Under the pieces are notes generated by a model. It had not been told where the DNA came from and did no database searches. It was given only the letters and a program-made list of their open reading frames with translations. DNA of 26,866 nucleotides, taken from assembly GCA_035546335.1 (NCBI GenBank), contig DATKDP010000020.1, positions 1 through 26,866 of the forward strand. Direction: 5' to 3'. This DNA comes from DATKDP01 sp035546335 (lineage in GTDB: Bacteria > Acidobacteriota > Thermoanaerobaculia > Gp7-AA8). The position numbers and the translations under genes are program-made. Within the stretch, counting starts at the first letter, position 1; the number at the start of each line of letters is the position of its first letter. Below are positions 7,882 to 17,100 of this stretch, piece by piece.

Positions 7882-9501
7882 ATGAGCTTTCTGGTGCAGC
7901 GAGACGCCGGACGCGGTCTGACACTGACGCAGATCTCCGCTGAGGTGCTGCGCATCGGCCGGGGCACGAATCAGGAACTGCGCTCCGAGAATCCGGCAGT
8001 GGCCCTCGAGCACGCAGTGATCGAGCAGGACGCTGCGGGCTACGCCATTCGCGACCGGGGAAGTATCACCGGAACGTATGTCAACGGGAAGCCGGTCGAG
8101 TCCGCCCGTCTGAGCAAGGGCGATCGCATCGAGATCGGCGATCTTCGGATCGATGTGCAGCTCGCCGACCCGTCGAAACCGCTGTTCCTTCGAGTCAGCT
8201 CCGCGAGATCAGTGGCCGGTGTGGTATTCGACGAGGCGGAGAATGCGAGTGACGATCTCGCCGCGGCGCCCGGCGCCGAGGTGTTGCGCCCGGTGAAGGT
8301 CGACTATGCCGCGGCGTACCGGCTGCGGCGGACGTATCTGAGCAAGCTCTCAATCACGGCCATGCTTCTGATCGTTGCTTTCGCCGTCATCGGCGAAGCT
8401 GTGCGTCCCGAGGGCCAGCACATGTTCCGTCCCGGCGAGATCTCGTCCGCGCACGGCCGGGCGCGCGACGCGCAGGGACGGTCGATCGCCGATCGATGCG
8501 ACGCCTGCCATGTTCCCTGGCGCAGTGTGACCGATGCGAAGTGCCGGCAGTGCCACGAAGAAGGTCCTCATGCGCTGCTCGTTTCGACCAATCTTTCCTG
8601 CTTCTCCTGCCACGCGGAGCATCGTGGAGCGACGAAGCTCTCGGCCATGGGCGACCGGGAGTGCACCGGGTGCCATCAGGACCTGCACGCCGTCGTGAAC
8701 CGTCCGCCGTCGCAGCTCGCCTCCCTTCGCTTCGGCGACGGTCGTTACTCCTTCCAAGAAATCGCCCGCATCGACACTTTCGGCGGGATGCATCCGCAGT
8801 TCGTTTATCCCTCGGATGCCAACACGCTGCGGTTCAACCATGCTCGTCACCTCGTGCCGCAGGGAATTCCCAACGCTTCCGGTCGCCGCGAGGTTCTGCG
8901 GTGCGACGGTTGTCACGAGATGGAGACGGTCAGCGGCAGCACCGATCCGGTGGCGATCAATTTCGCCGCTCACTGCCAGTCCTGCCACCGCCTCTCGTTC
9001 GACCCGCGCCTTCCGTCGGCCGAAGTTCCCCATGGGGCTGAACCGGGAGTGGTCTATGGCTTCATCGCGGCGGCATATTCGGGGGATCGCGATCTGACCG
9101 GCAGGCCGGCATCGGAGGTTCGGCGCATTCTCAGCGAGCGGAAGAGCGTTCGCACCGACGCCAGGAGCGTCCTCGCCGCCGAACAGGTGGTCAAGACCAA
9201 GTGCCGCTTGTGTCACGAGATCGTGGAACGAGACGGACGACTGGCCGTCGTGCCTCCGCACATCCGCCGGGAGTGGCTCACCGCCGCTGCCTTCACACAC
9301 GAACGGCATCTGACCATTGCCTGTGAGACGTGCCACCAGTCCGTGCGCACCAGCTCGAACACGAGTGACGTGCTCATGCCGCAGCGCGAGCAATGCGCCG
9401 GATGTCACGGCCGCAACGTAGCAAGAGAACAGACCGCCAGCTCCTGTCTCACGTGCCACGAGTATCATGGGGCCACTCACGGCGGCGGAAGCGAAGAGTG
9501 A
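7882..9501 (+). CDS. FHA-transmembrane-decaheme cytochrome c
   Basis: A 539-residue protein. Residues 20-95 form an FHA-like fold (LRIGRG..., GTYVNGKPV, GDRIEIG). The Ser of the SxxH motif is replaced (VALEHA), so phospho-threonine binding may be weakened. A single membrane helix lies at about 153-175; Arg/Lys before it (LRRTYLSK) place the FHA part in the cytoplasm and the rest in the periplasm. Between C206 and residue 526 there are ten CxxCH heme c sites: CDACH, CRQCH, CFSCH, CTGCH, CDGCH, CQSCH, CRLCH, CETCH, CAGCH and CLTCH. It would take electrons from the membrane b hemes and pass them to periplasmic or outer-membrane carriers. It follows the b-heme gene by seven bases. Confidence 0.9.
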   Translation: MSFLVQRDAGRGLTLTQISAEVLRIGRGTNQELRSENPAVALEHAVIEQDAAGYAIRDRGSITGTYVNGKPVESARLSKGDRIEIGDLRIDVQLADPSKPLFLRVSSARSVAGVVFDEAENASDDLAAAPGAEVLRPVKVDYAAAYRLRRTYLSKLSITAMLLIVAFAVIGEAVRPEGQHMFRPGEISSAHGRARDAQGRSIADRCDACHVPWRSVTDAKCRQCHEEGPHALLVSTNLSCFSCHAEHRGATKLSAMGDRECTGCHQDLHAVVNRPPSQLASLRFGDGRYSFQEIARIDTFGGMHPQFVYPSDANTLRFNHARHLVPQGIPNASGRREVLRCDGCHEMETVSGSTDPVAINFAAHCQSCHRLSFDPRLPSAEVPHGAEPGVVYGFIAAAYSGDRDLTGRPASEVRRILSERKSVRTDARSVLAAEQVVKTKCRLCHEIVERDGRLAVVPPHIRREWLTAAAFTHERHLTIACETCHQSVRTSSNTSDVLMPQREQCAGCHGRNVAREQTASSCLTCHEYHGATHGGGSEE

Positions 9502-9524
9502 GGCTCTGAACGAGGGGGAGGCGA

Positions 9525-10127
9525 ATGCTGCAGGAGATCCTGCTGGCGGTGATCGTTGTGCTGTTGCTGGTTGTGCTCGTGCCGGTCGGAGCTGCGCTGT
9601 TCCAGAGACTTCGTACGGACCGGAGCAGGCAGCCTCTTCCGCCGGCAGGCCGCGCTCCCCGCCGGCCGCCTCCGCCTCTGACGACACCACCTCCGCCACT
9701 TGCGGAGCCTGCCCCTCCACCTGCTCCGGCCGTGGCCTCAGCGCCGGCGCCTGCACCGGCACCGGCGCCGGCATCCAGGCCGGAGGGAGAAAGCACTCCC
9801 GCCGGAACGGAGATGGTGCAGTGGTACGGCATGCTGCACGTGACCAGCGGCGTGCTGGAGGGGAAGCGGTTCATCATCGAAGAGGAAGGCCTCTACATCG
9901 GTCGTGACCCGGCGCTGTCCACGATCGTGATTCCCGACACGCGGATCTCGAAGCGCCACGTTCGCATCGTTCCTCGCGACGGAAAGGTGTGGGCCGTGGA
10001 TCAGGAATCGACGAACGGGACGTATCTCGCTTCGGCGCCGGGACAAAGGATCACCGAGGTCCAGTTGAAACGAGGAGACGAGCTGATTCTCGGCGAGGAC
10101 GCAGCTACGATTCTCTATCAGATTTGA
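9525..10127 (+). CDS. Membrane-anchored FHA protein
   Basis: A 200-residue protein. Residues 4-27 are a transmembrane helix; the Arg-rich stretch after it predicts a cytoplasmic C-terminus. Residues 37-90 are a Pro/Ala-rich linker. Residues 103-200 are an FHA domain with the canonical set IGRD, ISKRHVRI and TNGTYL, ending LGEDAATILYQI. It probably sits beside the preceding redox proteins at the membrane and binds a phospho-threonine partner. A GAGGGGGAGG Shine-Dalgarno precedes ATG 9525. This is the third FHA domain of the operon and, unlike that of the cytochrome, its binding residues look intact. Confidence 0.85.
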   Translation: MLQEILLAVIVVLLLVVLVPVGAALFQRLRTDRSRQPLPPAGRAPRRPPPPLTTPPPPLAEPAPPPAPAVASAPAPAPAPAPASRPEGESTPAGTEMVQWYGMLHVTSGVLEGKRFIIEEEGLYIGRDPALSTIVIPDTRISKRHVRIVPRDGKVWAVDQESTNGTYLASAPGQRITEVQLKRGDELILGEDAATILYQI

Positions 10128-10132
10128 GCTGT

Positions 10133-11815
10133 ATGCGAACGATCATGATTGCAGCGCTCGTCGGCGCGCTCGCCGCGGACGGCCTGGCGCGGACGCGCTC
10201 CGTCAGGCGCACCTCGCTTCCCCGTGATGCGGCCGGCTGCGACATCGTGGCGCCAGTCTGTTCGGAGGGAGGCAGCGCATACGAGCCGCTGCGCGCGGGA
10301 GAGGCGGAGATCATCGTCCGCGCTGCGGCGAAGGCACTCGACGTCACGACGATGACCATCGCCGTCGTCGACCGTGCCGGCCGGCCTCTGGCTCTCTTCC
10401 GCAAGCCGGCGGCTCCGCCTGAAAACGACGATCCGGCCGTAGGCGTGGCTCGCACCGCGGCCTTCTTCAGTCATAACATGGCCCCGCTCTCGTCGAGAAC
10501 CGTCCGCTTCATCAGCGGCATTCATTTTCCTCCCGGCATTACGAACACGCCGAGTGCAGCCCTCTACGGAATCGAGAACACGAATCGAGGGTGCGCCCTG
10601 AATGTGGAGTTCAATGAAGGGAAGTGCCTTCCTCCGGCGCGGTCCGTCGCAGGCGGAAGTTGCGACTCGACCACCAGCAGCGGTTGCGGACCCGGAATCG
10701 TCACCGGGAAACGACAGCCTCGAGACGAGGACCCGTCGAGCGTCGAGGCGGGGGGCATCCCGCTCTACCGCATCGTTCCGCCGGGCCTGGCGCAGGCCGG
10801 CGAAGGGAAGGTGTCGAACGGTCAGCTCATCGGTGCCATCGGAGTGGTCGGAGTCCCGGGAGATCCACAGCGAGCGGAGTTCGCCGCCGCCAGTGCGGCC
10901 TTCGCCGCGATCGGGTCGCCCGCCGGTCCCATCATTCCCGTTCCTTCATACCCGCTTCCCCATCCCGGCAACGTGTTCGTCGATGGAATCCGGCTGCCGT
11001 TTCTGGGACCCGATCTGCGCCTCGAGTTCAACGACGACGGGCTTCCCACCGGCGTCCGCCGGCTCGCCGGCACGAGCGGCGGAACCGATGACGGGACGTT
11101 CATCATCGTTCCGCGCAACGGCGGATGCGCGCCGAACGGCGATCTCTCCGGCCCGCGTGCGGGATCGAGGATGACGAGAGACGAAGTCGCGGGCGTCGTC
11201 CAGCGGGCCACCGAGACGGCGAGGCGCACGAGAGGGTTGATCCGCCTTCCGCTGAACAGCTTTGCCCGGATGGTGATCGCCGTGGCCGATGTCGACGGAT
11301 CGATTCTGGCGCTGCACCGGATGCCCGACGCCACGGTCTTCTCCGCCGACGTCGCCGTCGCGAAAGCACGCAACGTGGTCTGGTTCAGCGAGAACGGGCT
11401 GCCTGGCGTGCCGGCCGGCACGGCCGTCACGAACCGGACCATCGGCTTCGGCGGCCAGCCCTTCTTCCCGCCGGGCATCGATTCGAAGGCGTTCGATCCG
11501 CGCGAAGGGCCGTGGTACCGGTCACTTTTCGTGCGCGATCTCGCCAATCCCTGTTCGCAGGGCGATCAGAGCGCGAATGCCAATCAGAACGGGATCGGCT
11601 TCTTCGCCGGCTCCACGCCTCTCTACCGCAACGGCCAGCTCGTCGGGGGCCTTGGAGTGAGCGGCGATGGAATCGAACAGGACGATTACGTGAGCTATCA
11701 CGCGGCCGGAGCGTTTCTGCCGCCGCAGCAGATCTGGGCCGACCGCATCCGCATCGACGGCGTACGCCTGCCGATGTTCAAGTTTCCGCGTCACCCCGAG
11801 GGCGTCGACGAATGA
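10133..11815 (+). CDS. Secreted double HbpS/GlcG-like (DUF336) protein
   Basis: About 560 residues with a signal peptide (MRTIMIAALVGALAADGLA). Two copies of a GlcG/HbpS-like (DUF336) domain are visible. The first runs from about residue 45 to 270 (AEIIVRAAAKALDV, then MTIAVVDRAGRPLALFRK). The second runs from about residue 345 (VVQRATETARRTRG, then MVIAVADVDGSILALHRM). Each is followed by an FPPGI motif and closes with LIGAIGVVG or LVGGLGVSG. HbpS relatives bind heme or iron and can act as redox sensors. ATG 10133 is chosen over an earlier in-frame start at 9989 because it gives a signal peptide and lies five bases after the previous stop. It overlaps the porin gene by four bases, so a role in the periplasmic or outer-membrane complex is likely; heme binding here is inferred. 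Confidence 0.8.
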   Translation: MRTIMIAALVGALAADGLARTRSVRRTSLPRDAAGCDIVAPVCSEGGSAYEPLRAGEAEIIVRAAAKALDVTTMTIAVVDRAGRPLALFRKPAAPPENDDPAVGVARTAAFFSHNMAPLSSRTVRFISGIHFPPGITNTPSAALYGIENTNRGCALNVEFNEGKCLPPARSVAGGSCDSTTSSGCGPGIVTGKRQPRDEDPSSVEAGGIPLYRIVPPGLAQAGEGKVSNGQLIGAIGVVGVPGDPQRAEFAAASAAFAAIGSPAGPIIPVPSYPLPHPGNVFVDGIRLPFLGPDLRLEFNDDGLPTGVRRLAGTSGGTDDGTFIIVPRNGGCAPNGDLSGPRAGSRMTRDEVAGVVQRATETARRTRGLIRLPLNSFARMVIAVADVDGSILALHRMPDATVFSADVAVAKARNVVWFSENGLPGVPAGTAVTNRTIGFGGQPFFPPGIDSKAFDPREGPWYRSLFVRDLANPCSQGDQSANANQNGIGFFAGSTPLYRNGQLVGGLGVSGDGIEQDDYVSYHAAGAFLPPQQIWADRIRIDGVRLPMFKFPRHPEGVDE

Positions 11816-13800
11816 CGGCGCGAAGCGCACTGCTCGCGGCGCTGCTTCTGATGGCACGGGGCACGAACGGGCAGACGATCATCGTCCACGATGCGCCCGT
11901 CCTCTATACCGACGCCATCCCCTTCACCATCTCCGGGACGATCGACGCTCCGGCCGGAACGCCCGTTCGGATCGTCATCGGTGAAGTCGCCATCCAGACG
12001 ACGGTGGGGGAGGCGGGCGAATGGCGCGCTGTATGGACCGCGCCGCTCGAGACGGGCGCCCACGACATTCGGATCGAGGCAGCAGGGGAGTCGGTGACGC
12101 ATCCGCTCCGGGTGCAGCTCCGCGGCATCCTTCCCCGGCAATCGGGGATCGCACGGACGCCGCGCTACGCCGAGATCCGGCCGGTGACGGAACCGTCGCT
12201 GGAGGAGGTGACCGATCGCTGGCGCATCGTGCCGCCGCCGTACGAACTGGACGAACAGCCGCGGGCCGGGAGAATCGGAGCGCGCGGCGCCACGCTCGAC
12301 CCTTACAACAGGAATCTCCTCAAGGGCGACTATCCGATTCGTGGAAACGACACGTTCCTCGTGCTCACCGGGATTTCCGATACGCTCGCCGAATCGCGCA
12401 CCGTCCCGGTGCCGTCCGGTGTCAGTACGGCCCGTCCCGGAAGCTTTCGCTTCTTCGGCAGCGAGGATCAGAATTTCTTTCTGCAGAATCTCATCCTGTC
12501 GGCCGATCTCTATCAGGGGGACACGACGTTCCAGCCGGCCCGGCAGCGGGTGAAGGCCACCGTCATCGCCAATCTGAACCACCTGCGCGTCGACGAGACG
12601 GCGGTTGTGAAGCCCGACGTCCGTCGAGGCACGCGGAGGACGGACGGATTCCTGGCGCTGCAGGAGCTCTTCTATGAGCGGAAGCTGCGCGACCTCACGC
12701 CGAACTACGATTTCCTCTCCGTGCGCGCCGGCGTGCAGCCCTTCGTCAGCGACTTTCGTGGGTTCGTCTTCTCCGATACGAACCTCGGAGTCCGCCTGTT
12801 CGGAAACTACGCATCGAACCGCTACCAGTACAACCTGGCGTACTTCGAGCGGCTGGAGAAGGACACCAACAGCGGGTTGAACATCATCCACGAGCGTCGC
12901 GGCCAGCGCGTGGTGGTGGCGAACTTCTACTGGCAGGACTTCATCCGCAGGGGCTACACGCAGCAGTTCTCCATTCACCACATGCGCGACGATGCGTCGA
13001 CGCACTACGACCGCAACGGCGTCCTCGTGCGTCCCGCGCCGGCCGGTGCCGCTGCGCCGCATGACATTCACGCGACGTACGTCGGCGCGGCCGGGCTCGG
13101 ACACTTCGGCCGGATCAATGTCGACCACGCCGTCTACTTTGTCTTCGGGCGTGACAGCCTGAACCCCATCGCCGGGCCCGACCCGCTTCTTCGCCGCGGC
13201 GACAGCGTCAGCATCGCCGCGGGGATGGCGGCGCTCGAGCTCTCGTACGATCGCGACTGGTTGCGGCCGCGCATCGGTTTCTTCTACGCCACCGGCGACC
13301 ACAATCCGCGCGACCGCACCGCGCGCGGATTCGACTCCATCTTCGATACGGCGCTCTTCGCCGGCGGCGGCTTTTCCTTCTTCAACCGGCTCGGCATCCG
13401 CCTGGCGTCCACCGGCGTGGCGCTCGTCGAGCGCGGCAGCCTTCTTCCCTCACTGCGGAGCAGCAAGGACGAGGGGCAGCCCAACTATGTGAATCCCGGC
13501 ATTCAACTGGCCACCATCGGCCTCGACGTCGAAGTCACGCCGCGCCTCAAGGCCATCTTCACCGGCAACTACATCCGACTCGACGCCACGGAATCCGTGG
13601 AGGCGCTGCTCTTCCAGAAGATCCGGAAGGAGCTTGGAACCGATCTCAGCGCCGGAGTTCGATACCGGCCCTTCATCAGCAACAATTGGATCGTTGTCGG
13701 GGGCCTCGCGGCGTTCATTCCCGGCCGCGGGTTTCGCGACATCTACGAATCGGGTGATCCGCTGTATCACCTGTTTACGAATGTAATCCTGCAGTTCTGA
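11812..13800 (+). CDS. Outer-membrane beta-barrel (porin-like) protein
   Basis: A 662-residue protein with a signal peptide (residues 1-20), an Ig-like beta domain (about 21-105, ISGTIDAPAGTPVRIVIG, then ETGAHDIRI), a spacer, and then a long series of amphipathic beta strands rich in Tyr/Phe and Arg, ending in the hydrophobic-Phe signature (NVILQF) used by the BAM machinery. It is the likely outer-membrane pore that would let cytochromes meet across the membrane, as in MtrB or PCC porins, but I see no clear sequence match to those named families. It starts inside the stop of the DUF336 gene (ATGA at 11812), which excludes the longer in-frame extension upstream. A hairpin island follows its stop. 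Confidence 0.8.
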   Translation: MTARSALLAALLLMARGTNGQTIIVHDAPVLYTDAIPFTISGTIDAPAGTPVRIVIGEVAIQTTVGEAGEWRAVWTAPLETGAHDIRIEAAGESVTHPLRVQLRGILPRQSGIARTPRYAEIRPVTEPSLEEVTDRWRIVPPPYELDEQPRAGRIGARGATLDPYNRNLLKGDYPIRGNDTFLVLTGISDTLAESRTVPVPSGVSTARPGSFRFFGSEDQNFFLQNLILSADLYQGDTTFQPARQRVKATVIANLNHLRVDETAVVKPDVRRGTRRTDGFLALQELFYERKLRDLTPNYDFLSVRAGVQPFVSDFRGFVFSDTNLGVRLFGNYASNRYQYNLAYFERLEKDTNSGLNIIHERRGQRVVVANFYWQDFIRRGYTQQFSIHHMRDDASTHYDRNGVLVRPAPAGAAAPHDIHATYVGAAGLGHFGRINVDHAVYFVFGRDSLNPIAGPDPLLRRGDSVSIAAGMAALELSYDRDWLRPRIGFFYATGDHNPRDRTARGFDSIFDTALFAGGGFSFFNRLGIRLASTGVALVERGSLLPSLRSSKDEGQPNYVNPGIQLATIGLDVEVTPRLKAIFTGNYIRLDATESVEALLFQKIRKELGTDLSAGVRYRPFISNNWIVVGGLAAFIPGRGFRDIYESGDPLYHLFTNVILQF

Positions 13801-13842
13801 GGGATCAAAAAAGAATGCGGGAATACCGGCATGGTCGAGGCA

Positions 13843-13950
13843 GTGTCATCCTGAGCCGGCGGAGCCGCGTCAGCGGCGAGGCGCCGCGAAGGATCTTCCT
13901 GCGAGCCACGAGGGAAGATCCTTCGCCGTCTTCGCGGCTCAGGATGACAC
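13843..13950. repeat. Long palindromic repeat (REP-like), possible terminator
   Basis: Bases 13843-13857 (GTGTCATCCTGAGCC) are the exact reverse complement of 13936-13950, and bases 13887-13899 that of 13913-13925, so the whole 108 bases can fold into one long hairpin. The 11-mer GTCATCCTGAG recurs at 24231-24241 and CAGGATGACAC at 14128-14138, which marks it as a repeat family. It lies 43 bases after the porin stop, so it may attenuate transcription into the cytochrome genes. Confidence 0.75.
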
Positions 13951-13959
13951 CGCTATCCC

Positions 13960-14125
13960 GATCGCTCGGAGGCTGTGAAGAAATCGACACCCCCTCATCC
14001 GCCTTCGCCACCTTCTCCCCCGCGCGCGGGGGAGAAGGGCTCTCGAATCGCCCACACAGCGAGAGCCCCTCGCCCCGCGAAGCGGGGAGAGGGTGGCGCG
14101 AAGCGCCGGGTGAGGGGCTGAGGTG
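13960..14125. repeat. Block of GC-rich hairpins
   Basis: The block holds a perfect 28-base palindrome (14011-14038, CCTTCTCCCCCGCG and its complement). It also holds a compound hairpin: 14064-14071 pairs with 14112-14119, with CCCCGC-GAA-GCGGGG (14073-14087) and GGCGCGAAGCGCC (14095-14107) inside. These resemble mobile intergenic palindromes common in high-GC genomes. No gene is visible in 13801-14131. Confidence 0.7.
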
Positions 14126-14131
14126 CGCAGG

Positions 14132-17100
14132 ATGACACGGCTACTCGTTGCCTCGCTGTCGCTCGCCATCCTTCTCATCGCTTTCTTCGCCACAGGGCAG
14201 GATGACCCGCCGAAGGCGCCGTCACGCCGCGGTCAGACCGAAGCGCAGGCGGCGGTCAAGTCGCAGGGCTGTCTCTCCTGCCACGAAGGCGTCGAGCCGA
14301 TGCACGTCTCACCGGCCGTCAAGCTCGGTTGTACCGACTGCCACGGCGGCGATGCTCGTGTGGTGGCCAGAGCGATCGATGATGACGATGCGAAGCGGCG
14401 GGCGCACATCCAGCCGCGTCATCCGGAGCTCTGGATTCGCGACGGCCGGCCTTCGTCGTCGAATCCGGAACGGACGTATACCGCGCTTCTCCTCGAATCC
14501 CCCGAGTTCGTGCGATTCATCAATCCCGGCGATCTCCGCGTCGCCCGTGAGTCCTGCGGCGAATGTCATGCTGCACAGGTTGCCGCTGTTCCTCGCAGCA
14601 GCATGACCACCAGCGCCGTCTTCTGGGCCGCGGTCGGATACGCGAACGGCATCCTCGGACAGAAGCGCGCATTCCTCGGCGAGAGCTACAACCGCGAGGG
14701 AAACCCACAGATCCTCCTGCCGGCCGAGCCTCCCACTCCACGCCAGCTTGACGCCGGCGCGCTGCCCAGCCTGGTCCCCTTGCCGCGATGGGAGATCATG
14801 CAACCGGGCGAATACTTCCGCGCGTTCGAAAGAGGAGGCCTCGTTGCCAATACGTTCCCGCCGGAGATCGGCAATCCGAATGTGTTCGACGAGGCGGGGC
14901 GCCCCGATATCCGTCTGAGTAACCGGGGCCGCGGCACCGGCTCGCGCGTCTCTCCCGGACTGATCAACCTGCACAAGACGCGGCTCAACGATCCGCATCT
15001 TTCGTTCCTCGGAACGAATGACCATCCCGGCGATTACCGCTCCTCCGGCTGCACGGCTTGTCACGTCGTCTATGCGAACGACCGCGATCCGCTCCATTCC
15101 GGGCCCCATGCCTCCGCCGGGAACACGGGACTCACACAGACATCCGATCGGACGATTCCCAGGAACGAGAAAGGACATCCGATCCGCCATCAGTTCACCC
15201 GCGGCGTTCCCACGAGCCAGTGCATGAGCTGTCACATGCACCAGCCCAACTCCTTCGTGAACACCTATCTCGGCTACACGATGTGGGACTACGAAACCGA
15301 TGCGGAGCTGCTCTGGCCGAAGGAGCAGCGCTATCCGACCGAGGCGGAGAAACGGGCGAGCCTCGAGCACAATCCGGAGGGAGCGGCGCCACGCGGCCTC
15401 TGGACGAACGCCGACTTCCTGGAGAAGGTGAGCGAGCTGAACCCGCGCGCGAAACACACCCAGTTCGCCGACTATCACGGTCACGGGTGGAACTTCATGG
15501 CCGTGTTCAAACGCGACCGGAAGGGGAATCTTCTCGATGCCGGGGATCGGGTGGTGCCATTCGACGACCCGGAGAAGTTCCGGAAGGCAGTTCACCTCAA
15601 GGACATCCATCTCGAGCGGGGCATGCACTGCGTCGACTGTCACTTCTCCCGTGACAGCCACGGCGACGGGCAGATGTATGGCGAGTACGGAAGTGCCATC
15701 GAGATCGAATGTCACGACTGTCACGGGACGGCCTCGGCGCACACCAATCTCAAGACCTCCGGACCGGCCGCGCCCCGGGGCGGGACCGATCTGCGGATGG
15801 GAACGACGCCGTTCGGGCAGCGGCGCTTCGCCTGGGTGGCGGGGAAACTGTTTCAGCGCTCGATGGTGAACCGCGGGATGGAGTGGGAGGTCGTTCAGGT
15901 CCGAGACACGGTGACGCCCGGTCACGCCCGCTTCAACCCGCAATCGCACTACGCGAAGACGGTCCGCAACTCCGCGGGCAGCGTGGCCCATGCCGACCAG
16001 AAAATGACCTGCCACGCCTGTCACACCTCGTGGATGACCTCGTGCTCGGGATGTCATCTGCCGCAGGAACAGAACGTCCGGAGCGAGATGCAGCATTACG
16101 AGGGGACCGAGACGCGCAACTACGCGTCGTACAACCCGCAGGTAATCCGCACCGACGCCTTCATGATCGGCATCAGCGGCTCGGTGAAGGGGGGGCGCAT
16201 CACTCCCGTGCGGTCGTCGAGCGCTCTGGTCATCAGCTCCACGAACCAGCTCCGGCAGCGGATCTACATCCAGCAGCCGCCAATCTCCGCGCCCGGCTAC
16301 AGCAGCCAGGCGTTCAATCCCCATGTCCCGCACACGGTGCGCACGAAGGAGACGCAGCGATGCTCGAGCTGCCATCTGACGGAGGCGAATGACAACAACG
16401 CCTGGATGGCGCAGCTCCTCCTGCAGGGGACGGGCGTGGTGAACTTCATCGGGAGATTCGCCTGGGTGGCAACGGGAGAAAAGGGATTCGAAGCGGTGGC
16501 GGTGACGGAGTGGGACGAGCCGCAGGCCGTCATCGGCTCCTCGCTGCACCGGATCGTCTATCCCGACTTCCACGCCGCGCATCTGAAGCGGGAGAAGGAA
16601 CTGGCCGAGGGGTATCACCATCACGCGCACGACGCGCGGAGTCTTCAGTTGCGTGGTGAGTATCTATTCGTGGCGAACGGGGAGGGAGGACTCGAGGTGT
16701 ACGACGTGGCCAACGTCGACAACAAGGATTTTTCCGAGCGCATCGTCTCCGCGCCGGTGTCACCGCTCGGACAGCGGACGTACGTGAAGACGAAATTCGC
16801 CAGCGCTGTGGCGCTGCCGACGACGATGCCGGTGGATCCCACCCGCGTCACGCAGTTCATCCCCGAGAATCAGGAGCAGCCTCTCCACCCGCTCTACCGC
16901 TACGCGTACGTCGCCGATCGGGAAGAGGGACTGATCCTCGTCGACGTGACCACCCTCACCGACGGCGATCCGGCGAACAATTTCCTCACCCGCGCCCTGA
17001 CGTTCAACCCCGGCGGGGTCCTCAACGGTGCGAGCTCCATTACCGTCGCCGGACGATGGGTGCTCGTCGGCAGTGACGCCGGGCTGGTGATCGTCGATGT

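Noticed and set aside
11125..11811. In-frame upstream extension of the porin gene
   Set aside because: It overlaps the second DUF336 domain, is extremely Arg-rich, and ends where a proper signal peptide starts at 11812.
11791..13302. Minus-strand open frame opposite the porin gene
   Set aside because: The plus-strand beta-barrel with signal peptide and C-terminal Phe explains the DNA; the antisense frame is a shadow.
14309..16630. Long minus-strand open frame (773 residues) opposite the decaheme cytochrome
   Set aside because: The plus strand has ten CxxCH sites and a signal peptide; the antisense frame has no domain.
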